From a virus, in IMG/VR virus record IMGVR_UViG_3300033388_001269, positions 1-35,443 of that record: a stretch of DNA of 35,443 nucleotides. One strand, given 5' to 3'. Position 1 is the first letter of the stretch. Each line of letters opens with the position of its first letter. The translations under genes and the position numbers were made by a program. Below the pieces are notes generated by a model that searched no databases, had not been told where the DNA came from, and saw only the letters and a program-made list of their open reading frames with translations. Shown one piece after another: positions 31,103 through 35,443 of the stretch.

Positions 31103-31372
31103 TTAGCAATCATCTGAATGAAAATACGGATCTTCCAATTTTTCATAAGCTTCTAGCTCATCTAACGCTGGTTCATGTTCTTCAATATGTTCTATTGAAA
31201 TTTTCTCAACCTTTGTAGATGTATCTGAAAAACTATTGTAAAAAGGATTACCCACTTCTTTTGTATATGCTGAGCTAAGGCCATTAAGATCATTGTACTC
31301 TTCATCTGTTAATGCTAAGTACTGCTCTAAGGAACATTCAATTATTCTGCCGTTGGGTAATTGTATTATCAT
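31103..31372 (-). CDS. Small acidic protein, unknown
   Basis: An 89-residue protein starting MIIQLPNGRIIECSLEQYLA with an acidic tail (EEHEPALDELEAYEKLEDPY). The N-terminal beta-hairpin followed by a helix (LEQYLALTDEEYNDLNG) recurs, to my memory, in short proteins of related marine phages, but no function is known. It has its own promoter-like TATCTTTA box and a possible operator upstream. Confidence 0.55.
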   Translation of the reverse strand: MIIQLPNGRIIECSLEQYLALTDEEYNDLNGLSSAYTKEVGNPFYNSFSDTSTKVEKISIEHIEEHEPALDELEAYEKLEDPYFHSDDC

Positions 31373-31390
31373 TCTTTACTTTATCAGATG

Positions 31391-31423
31391 TAAAGATAAT
31401 AATATAACTGATCTTGGGTCAGT
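31391..31423 (-). promoter_or_regulatory. Promoter -7 box with overlapping inverted repeat
   Basis: TATCTTTA on the minus strand (complement of 31391-31398), 18 bases before the ATG at 31372. In the place of the -33 element lies the inverted repeat ACTGATC-TTG-GGTCAGT (31407-31423; one G-T pair), which could be an operator or activator site. No TTG is found at the usual distance. Confidence 0.45.
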
Positions 31424-31481
31424 ATAATTAAATGATTTTTGGCTTGACTCAAAAATAATAAGCATTAATATAGCTAACGCA

Positions 31482-31733
31482 TTATAGAATTGTTAGCTTT
31501 CTGCCTACTCTTTGTATGTAATTATGTTGTTTTAATTCTTTTAACCATCTTTTTATAGATGATTGACTTGAGTCAGCATCATCAGCTAATGTACTGATTG
31601 ATGGCCAACATAATCTGTTTTTGTTTGCATAGCAACATAAAATACTATACAAACCTTTTGCTTGAATAGATAGATTAGGATCTGTTAAGACTTCATGTTT
31701 AACAATTCCAAATCTACTGCTCTTCCTGTACAT
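31482..31733 (-). CDS. HTH_36-type DNA-binding protein
   Basis: This 83-residue protein follows the HTH_36 / replication-initiator-type winged helix: VKHEVLTDPNLSIQAKGLYS, then CWPSISTLADDADSSQSSIK and RWLKELKQHNYIQR. Phrases such as LS-x-x-AKGLY-x-x-L, CWPS and L-x-x-x-x-YI-x-R are characteristic. Related domains occur in DnaD-like and Rep proteins and in regulators. It lacks any further domain. It overlaps the end of the 62-residue gene upstream by 20 bases. A role as early regulator or origin-binding factor is likely. Confidence 0.75.
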   Translation of the reverse strand: MYRKSSRFGIVKHEVLTDPNLSIQAKGLYSILCCYANKNRLCWPSISTLADDADSSQSSIKRWLKELKQHNYIQRVGRKLTIL

Positions 31734-31902
31734 GATCTTTTAGTAGTCTAAGTAGTGCAAGATTATTATCTTGTTCTGCTTGCAACTTTAGATCAGTTAA
31801 AGAATACTTACTATTCATATAAGGTCCAAAGTGTTTATGTTCTTCTTGGCCCTTAAAGCGTCTATATTCTGATTTTACTAGTGTTATTGATAATTTAGGC
31901 AT
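31714..31902 (-). CDS. Small basic/polar protein, unknown
   Basis: A 62-residue protein: basic start (KLSITLVKSEYRRFKGQEEH), then a helical C-terminus (LTDLKLQAEQDNNLALLRLL). It starts 2 bases after the stop region of the gene upstream and overlaps the HTH_36 gene by 20 bases, so it is translated with it. No family is recognised. Confidence 0.5.
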   Translation of the reverse strand: MPKLSITLVKSEYRRFKGQEEHKHFGPYMNSKYSLTDLKLQAEQDNNLALLRLLKDHVQEEQ

Positions 31903-31903
31903 A

Positions 31904-32449
31904 TTAAAAGTTATCTGGGTTATCTATATATACTGTATTGGTCAATGCAAGTTCTGTTTGCTTACCATTTTTAAAATATTTAATAGCATTTTTAGTAATT
32001 CTAGTACAAAACATAGGATTTATCTCAAACGGAACAAGTTTAAGGTTTTTTTCTGTGTCATGATATAATAGTTCTAGCTTAATTCTGCTATAAAAAGGAT
32101 TAAATGGTTTATCTGTTGACCAAGAAGTGTCACCAACAACTTTACCATAGACTAAATCATTGTCTGTGGGCAATAATCCCATATCACTAAGAATATCTAC
32201 TTCATATTCTGATCTTTTGTGATAATTAGGTGGCTTAACCTTGACATAATCACCAATTTTAAGCGCTTTATACTCACTTTCTAATAACATCAAGTGAATG
32301 ATAGCTTCTACAGAGCTATCTGACAGTTCTTCTGTCAATATTTTATAGACGTGGTTACTGTTCTTACTAAAGTTAAATGCTTTAGGATCTATAATCTTAG
32401 AAAAGATAACACGTATAACGTCTTTTTGTAATGAATAAGTATCTGACAT
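31904..32449 (-). CDS. Unknown early protein
   Basis: A 181-residue protein with no recognised family. The N-terminal third is helical (YSLQKDVIRVIFSKIIDP, SSVEAIIHLMLLESEYKAL). GDYVKVKPPNYHKRSEYEVD starts a beta-rich part that may form a small barrel, followed by LVYGKVVGDTSW and RIKLELLYHD. No membrane or metal motif is seen. Its leader is the structured 160-base region at 32450-32609, so it may be regulated at RNA level. It leads a three-gene group with the small protein and the HTH_36 gene. Confidence 0.55.
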   Translation of the reverse strand: MSDTYSLQKDVIRVIFSKIIDPKAFNFSKNSNHVYKILTEELSDSSVEAIIHLMLLESEYKALKIGDYVKVKPPNYHKRSEYEVDILSDMGLLPTDNDLVYGKVVGDTSWSTDKPFNPFYSRIKLELLYHDTEKNLKLVPFEINPMFCTRITKNAIKYFKNGKQTELALTNTVYIDNPDNF

Positions 32450-32462
32450 AATTTAATATTTT

Positions 32463-32521
32463 AATCAAGAGCACATACAGAAAACAAGTATGAGAAAACT
32501 GTATGGCTCCTGATCTTGATT
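32463..32521. repeat. Inverted repeat / hairpin in leader of the 181-residue gene
   Basis: Outer arms AATCAAGA (32463-32470) and TCTTGATT (32514-32521), inner arms ATACAG (32475-32480) and CTGTAT (32499-32504). It lies within the 5' leader of the gene starting at 32449. Confidence 0.6.
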
Positions 32522-32535
32522 ACACAATCAACAAT

Positions 32536-32605
32536 CCACAAGACCTAACTACACTAGTGTTATAAATATATTATAATACTGGTGTTGTTAGTGGTCCATA
32601 TGTGG
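32536..32605. repeat. Extended nested inverted repeat
   Basis: Nested arms: CCACA / TGTGG, GACC / GGTC, CTAAC / GTTAG and ACACTAGT / ACTGGTGT (one G-T pair), around an AT-rich loop. More than 20 pairs in 70 bases. It lies between the membrane protein gene and the next structured leader. It may be a terminator, a folded RNA or a protein-binding site. Confidence 0.6.
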
Positions 32606-32609
32606 AACT

Positions 32610-32942
32610 TTATTTATTTGCTGCTTTGAACTCAATGCAAACAAATGGGATTAGTATAATCCATTTCTTGTAGCGTCCTTTTGCACCATTAGTACCCATT
32701 GCCAAACCAATAACTGGTGTTTTTTCAAAGGATACAGCTGGTAATAGCTTGGTAGAACGCATCATTGTAACATAAAATAATGCGTTTACCCAAACTATAA
32801 TCAACAAAACTACTTCAACTAAAAGTTTCATGCTTCCTAACCAACCATTATAATAATAGTTCATAATGATTAGTGAAGTCATTCCAAAAGGAATAATTAC
32901 CGTAAATAGCCATTTAAGCAATGACTTGAAAAATGTTTTCAT
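32610..32942 (-). CDS. Membrane protein, unknown
   Basis: A 110-residue protein: basic N-terminus (MKTFFKSLLKWLF), transmembrane helices at about 12-29 (FTVIIPFGMTSLIIMNYY) and 38-59 (MKLLVEVVLLIIVWVNALFY), and a possible third near the C-terminus (WIILIPFVCIEF). It follows two lipoprotein genes on the same strand, which forms a small cell-envelope cluster (32610-33516). Early envelope proteins can block superinfection or alter the host surface; no direct evidence here. Confidence 0.6.
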   Translation of the reverse strand: MKTFFKSLLKWLFTVIIPFGMTSLIIMNYYYNGWLGSMKLLVEVVLLIIVWVNALFYVTMMRSTKLLPAVSFEKTPVIGLAMGTNGAKGRYKKWIILIPFVCIEFKAANK

Positions 32943-32953
32943 AATTGTTTAAT

Positions 32954-33370
32954 TTATAAGATTATTATTGTGTCACCCAATGCTAAACGATCAGCAAGGA
33001 TTAACTCTGTTATGTAATAGTCCCCATTCCATGTAGACCAATCTGCATTGGATAGTGGACTGAATGTTCTGATAATGTAATCTGGTTCAGCATTCATAAC
33101 ACCATTAGTGCTATCTGTTGCCCACTCTATCCAGCAGCTTTCTGCCCAACAAGTAGGATTAGTGCTTTCCCATTGTGCCTGATAAATAGGCATCTTAAAG
33201 CTATCCCAACCATATATGTCTTTTTGACCTACGATTGGTGTGTTTAATTGTACAAATACAAATGATGTATCTGATAACGGTTGTACCCCTACAAGTTCAC
33301 ACTCAAGAGGCTCCTTCTCACAGCTCATTATAGATACTACGAGAAGGAATATTGATATATACCTTAACAT
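32954..33370 (-). CDS. Phage-encoded lipoprotein
   Basis: A 138-residue protein with signal peptide and lipobox: MLRYISIFLLVVSIMSC then EKEPLE, so Cys17 is the likely lipidated residue. The mature part is acidic, rich in Trp, Asp and Ser (CWAESCWIEWATDS, NADWSTWNGDYYITELI), with paired Cys that could form disulphides. It would sit in the outer or inner membrane facing the periplasm or surface. Its ATG overlaps the end of another lipoprotein-like gene. A superinfection-exclusion role is plausible from known phage lipoproteins but is inference. Confidence 0.7.
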   Translation of the reverse strand: MLRYISIFLLVVSIMSCEKEPLECELVGVQPLSDTSFVFVQLNTPIVGQKDIYGWDSFKMPIYQAQWESTNPTCWAESCWIEWATDSTNGVMNAEPDYIIRTFSPLSNADWSTWNGDYYITELILADRLALGDTIIIL

Positions 33371-33516
33371 CTGGTATACTTTTGTTTTTTAGCATTCCAA
33401 CATTTCTGTTTCTTCATCTTCATTTTAGATGTTTTACAAGATCTACTGGATGCACATGATTGTACGATTGGACCAGCTATAAATAGCATGATCATAAGAT
33501 AAATGATTCTTTTCAT
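33364..33516 (-). CDS. 50-residue Cys/Lys-rich lipoprotein-like peptide
   Basis: Starts MKRIIYLMIMLFIAGPIVQS then C-ASS, a signal peptide with lipobox (Cys21). The short mature part is very basic with three more Cys (SCKTSKMKMKKQKCW, ending YTRC). The stop overlaps the start of the next lipoprotein gene (ATG at 33370 lies inside it), so both are co-translated. The leader is A/T-rich. Basic, Cys-containing and exported, so it could bind LPS or nucleic acid outside the cytoplasm; this is inference. Confidence 0.6.
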   Translation of the reverse strand: MKRIIYLMIMLFIAGPIVQSCASSRSCKTSKMKMKKQKCWNAKKQKYTRC

Positions 33517-33905
33517 AATGTTTATTTTAAATGATTATTTGTTGTAATAAAAAGAGAGTACAGATCCTAGTCTTATTTCTGTATTTCACTGCTTCACTTT
33601 TATCAGGATGGTAGCTATGTGCACTAGCTAACTCTCTTTTAATATTGCGGGTACTATGTCTATTATCCTATAGAGGAAGAGACATAACACCATTATTTAG
33701 TATTGTTGCTTGTATTTAGGGCAATGCCCTTTATGTTAGCTATATTTATATTATAGGTAGTGCTAATTGTTACAGTAGTGGTAAAAGGTGGTATTTTGTG
33801 GGTATAAGACCTCACTTTTATTGTGACACACACAAAAAAATTTAATTTACCAACAGTTTTTTTAAATTATTACTGATTTTTTCTATTTATTAGCACATAA
33901 CGTTA

Positions 33906-33918
33906 TATAGCTGGGGAG
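33906..33918 (+). repeat. Direct repeat copy 1 (TATAGCTGGGGAG)
   Basis: A 13-base exact match to 34430-34442; both are followed, after one differing base, by AGA. The two copies lie on either side of the gene at 34038-34367. Confidence 0.7.
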
Positions 33919-33923
33919 AAGAC

Positions 33924-33990
33924 TGCAGAAGCCGTAGTTGGCAGAGCAGATAGCAGAGTAATTAGCAGTAACCATGCAGAGTTATTACTC
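33924..33990. repeat. Cluster of GCAGA(G) motifs next to an inverted repeat
   Basis: GCAGA or AGCAG occurs about six times in 60 bases (near 33924, 33941, 33946, 33953, 33965, 33977). It is followed by or interleaved with the inverted repeat GAGTAAT (33956-33962) / ATTACTC (33984-33990). It looks like a short iteron or protein-binding array. Confidence 0.45.
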
Positions 33991-34037
33991 AGTTAAACAA
34001 GCAACAGGGCATTACACCCTGATGCTGTTGTACTACA

Positions 34038-34367
34038 CTACGCTGATTCAACCCAACGTAGATTAGTTTCTTCTCCTGTGTTTAAATCTATCACAGGATT
34101 ATCTGATAGTTTAAAGCCCGGCATTTCATCCCCTTGATTAAGCTTATTTTGCAAAGCTTTAATTGTTGGATGATTAGCACGCATCACTTTGTTGGTTTCA
34201 GGGTCTATAAGACTTAAGATACCAAAAGTGACATTACCAGTAGCTCTTGTTGCTACTGACATTCCAGCAAGTTCACTCTTCTTTGAAGTGATGAGCTTGT
34301 CTGTTACAATGATTGTGGCTGTGCCTGTGTTCTCATTGATTCTTAATTTTCTGAAAAATACACTCAT
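34038..34367 (-). CDS. Unknown protein between direct repeats
   Basis: A 109-residue soluble protein. The N-terminal half is beta-rich and basic (SVFFRKLRINENTGTATIIV, TDKLITSKKSELAGMSVATR); ATGNVTFGILSLIDPETNKV and MPGFKLSDNPVIDLNTG follow. This could be an OB-like or small beta-barrel nucleic-acid-binding protein, but no family is recognised. It is the first reverse gene after the divergent region at 34368-34607 and may be among the earliest expressed. The 13-base direct repeat flanks it on both sides. Confidence 0.55.
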   Translation of the reverse strand: MSVFFRKLRINENTGTATIIVTDKLITSKKSELAGMSVATRATGNVTFGILSLIDPETNKVMRANHPTIKALQNKLNQGDEMPGFKLSDNPVIDLNTGEETNLRWVESA

Positions 34368-34390
34368 AATTTTATTATATTTAAGTTATA

Positions 34391-34530
34391 GGGCTCCCAC
34401 ATCCTTGTGGGGGTACCCCGTGTACAGTTTATAGCTGGGGAGCAGATTGGTAGAACCTTTCAAGCACGCAAAACACACAACTTTTTGGGGGGCAGGAAAT
34501 TTTTTTTCTAGAGGGCGGGGGCATGTTGTC
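34391..34530. promoter_or_regulatory. GC-rich divergent control region
   Basis: In a genome of low GC this stretch has the hairpin CCCACA-TCCT-TGTGGG (34396-34411), the palindrome GGGGTACCCC (34410-34419), a repeat copy (34430-34442) and two G-runs (GGGGGGCAGG near 34485; GAGGGCGGGGG near 34511) separated by an A/T run. It lies between the divergent genes at 34367 (-) and 34608 (+), so it should hold promoters for both and possibly an origin or packaging signal. No clear TAnnTTTG box is seen. Confidence 0.5.
34430..34442 (+). repeat. Direct repeat copy 2 (TATAGCTGGGGAG)
   Basis: Second exact copy, 524 bases from the first, in the same orientation, just right of the GGGGTACCCC palindrome. Confidence 0.7.
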
Positions 34531-34607
34531 ACTTAAAAATTTTTATAGAATTTAAAAAATCACTATATTATTCTTATAAAAGAGTTACTAACTAAAATAC
34601 TTTCAGC

Positions 34608-34928
34608 ATGGCAGAGAATAATAATGGACAAGAGGAGCAAGATGATATAATGGATAGAATACATCAAGCACAATTAGATCAAATATTATTAGACAAGGCT
34701 TATGACAATGCGTGGCTGATACTGTCCGGACAAATAACTTTTGATGAGTTACTAGGTCAAAATTTTAGAAATGAAGAATCTATGATAATGGCCTTTGATC
34801 CAGGAGAAGGACCGAAAGAACAAGAGTTAGAGAATATGATAGCACATTACATTGAATTAGAACAGTATGAGAGATGTGCAAAATTAACTGAGATACTAAA
34901 CAAAACGTATCCTAAAATTACAATATAA
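34608..34928 (+). CDS. Unknown acidic late protein
   Basis: A 106-residue acidic, helical protein: QEEQDDIMDRIHQAQLDQIL, LLGQNFRNEESMIMAFDPG, then a C-terminal helical pair LENMIAHYIELEQYERCAKL that resembles the UVR-type helical hairpin (Y-I-E-x-E-x-Y-E-R-C-A-x-L). It opens the forward gene run at the right end and shares its last base with the next start. No function is known. Confidence 0.6.
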   Translation: MAENNNGQEEQDDIMDRIHQAQLDQILLDKAYDNAWLILSGQITFDELLGQNFRNEESMIMAFDPGEGPKEQELENMIAHYIELEQYERCAKLTEILNKTYPKITI

Positions 34929-35131
34929 TGGCACTAAAGAAATCAAGTAAAAAGAAAAGTACTGTAAATAGTAGTGGTAATTACACTAAACCAACTCTTC
35001 GTAAAAGATTATTTAATCAAATCAAAGCTGGAAGTAAAGGCGGAAGACCGGGACAATGGTCAGCACGTAAAGCTCAAATGTTAGCTAAAAAGTATAAAGC
35101 TGCTGGTGGAGGTTATAAAAGTAAGAAGTAA
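34928..35131 (+). CDS. Small basic WSARKAQ-motif protein
   Basis: A 67-residue, strongly basic protein. RKRLFNQIKAGSKGGRPGQW then SARKAQMLAKKYKAAGGGYK is a motif (KGG-x-PGQWSARKAQ-x-x-x-x-x-YK-x-x-GGGY) that I know from short basic proteins of phages and large eukaryotic DNA viruses, of unknown function (possibly the DUF5872 type). DNA binding is likely from charge. It overlaps both neighbours by one base (TAATG), so all three genes are co-translated. Confidence 0.65.
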   Translation: MALKKSSKKKSTVNSSGNYTKPTLRKRLFNQIKAGSKGGRPGQWSARKAQMLAKKYKAAGGGYKSKK

Positions 35132-35343
35132 TGAAGAGAAAGCTACTTACAATATTATTATTACTTGTTATGAGCTGTGGCCCAGCAAAACCATCATGGG
35201 AATATAAAAAAGCACCTGATACTTTATTTGAAGCGGTTAACGTAAAAGATAATCCAAACGTAACTAAGAATGATAAAACAATAATGGGACTTTTATTTTC
35301 AGGTATGGTTTTATTTGTATTACACACATTTGTAACAAGATAA
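35131..35343 (+). CDS. Lipoprotein with C-terminal membrane helix (candidate unimolecular spanin)
   Basis: A 70-residue protein: signal peptide and lipobox MKRKLLTILLLLVMSC-GPAK (Cys16), a short polar middle (YKKAPDTLFEAVNVKDNPNV), and a C-terminal transmembrane helix IMGLLFSGMVLFVLHTFV. An outer-membrane lipid anchor plus an inner-membrane helix is the plan of u-spanins, which fuse both membranes at lysis. It is shorter than the T1 example, with only about 35 residues between anchors. A plain membrane lipoprotein is the alternative. It lies among late genes; a holin is at the left end of the window. Confidence 0.5.
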   Translation: MKRKLLTILLLLVMSCGPAKPSWEYKKAPDTLFEAVNVKDNPNVTKNDKTIMGLLFSGMVLFVLHTFVTR

Positions 35344-35443
35344 TGGCAAAGACAAAACAACAAAAGAGTCTAGATAGATGGACTAAACAGAAGTGGAGAA
35401 CTCCTTCAGGCAAGAAAAGCTCTGAGACAGGAGAAGTATATGC
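35343..35443 (+). CDS. Small basic protein, cut by window end
   Basis: The ATG shares one base with the stop of the gene before (TAATG). The visible 33 residues, MAKTKQQKSLDRWTKQKWRT then PSGKKSSETGEVYA, match a motif (L-x-x-W-T-x-x-K-W-x-T-x-SGK-x-S-x-x-TGE-x-Y) seen in short basic phage and giant-virus proteins, to my memory linked to DUF5872. The 3' end is outside the window. Confidence 0.6.
   Translation, partial: MAKTKQQKSLDRWTKQKWRTPSGKKSSETGEVY

Larger units (their letters stand above)
33517..34037. other. Noncoding, strongly structured region (about 520 bases)
   Basis: No credible gene on either strand. It holds, from left to right: a long-range stem AAAAGAGAGT (33550-33559) / ACTCTCTTTT (33631-33640), whose right side on the minus strand is U-rich as in a terminator; a hairpin TATGTCT (33655-33661) / AGACATA (33680-33686); AGGGC-AAT-GCCCT (33719-33731); a T/A-rich stretch at 33830-33900; a cluster of GCAGA motifs (33924-33980); and hairpins GAGTAAT / ATTACTC and CAACAG / CTGTTG (34001-34030). 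It may contain a small RNA, a long leader for the lipoprotein genes, or a replication origin. Confidence 0.6.

Noticed and set aside
1-35443. Stop-codon reassignment as in some crAss-like phages
   Set aside because: TAA, TAG and TGA all end convincing genes at expected places, often with coupled starts; no suppressor tRNA is seen.
1-35443. CRISPR array or insertion sequence
   Set aside because: No regularly spaced repeats of suitable length, no Cas-like genes, and no transposase or terminal inverted repeats were found; the HNH frame is the only mobile-type gene.

Overview
The window looks like part of a lytic, AT-rich double-stranded DNA phage genome infecting a Bacteroidota host, most likely a marine flavobacterium. 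The host call is inference. It rests on A-rich leaders without Shine-Dalgarno sites before most genes, on several promoter-like sites of the form TTG/TTTG-N19-20-TATCTTTA/G (the Bacteroidota -33/-7 pattern), on lipoboxes ending S-C, and on the gene set. The standard genetic code fits; all three stop codons are used.

Layout. Positions 1-8198 (+) are late genes: the end of a 3-TM-type holin, small virion-like proteins, a small decoration-like protein, and two giant fibre-like proteins. The first fibre gene is split by an apparent 1-base frameshift. A bidirectional terminator at 8197-8237 separates them from the convergent early region. From 34367 down to 8269 nearly everything is on the minus strand. 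In order of transcription: an unknown gene and a structured noncoding region, two lipoproteins, a membrane protein, an HTH_36 protein, acidic unknown proteins, an HNH ORF running into abutting tRNA-Leu and tRNA-Met genes, an SF2 helicase, a chain of tiny overlapping genes, uracil-DNA glycosylase, a DnaA-domain-IV-like protein, a helicase-loader candidate, DnaB-like helicase, Sak4-like ATPase, a candidate SSB, TOPRIM primase, RusA resolvase, a HELLH metallopeptidase/VWA gene, a MoxR-like AAA+ ATPase, two tandem paralogues of unknown function, a PD-(D/E)XK nuclease, a Fis-like mini-HTH, family B DNA polymerase, an SplB-like radical SAM protein, a DUF932-like protein and a DUF5664-like nucleotide hydrolase. 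A two-gene forward island (26193-26740) with its own promoter interrupts this block. From 34608 to the end (+) late-type genes resume, including a candidate unimolecular spanin.

How the parts may work together. The minus block gives a nearly complete replication-recombination set: initiator-like HTH, helicase with possible loader, primase, PolB, SSB/Sak4 annealing, RecB-type nuclease, resolvase and UDG. Embedded in it is an ATPase-VWA module (MoxR AAA+, metallopeptidase-VWA, twin paralogues, positions 15122-19822) of unknown job; this is the best candidate for an undescribed system. As given, its VWA gene is broken by two short tandem duplications (11 bp and 5 bp). Removing both restores one 387-residue frame, so they are either assembly errors or very recent inactivation.

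Many genes, especially small ones, have no recognisable family. At least ten small genes (24-58 codons) were found by reading overlaps such as ATGA and TAATG, and several encode single-pass membrane peptides.
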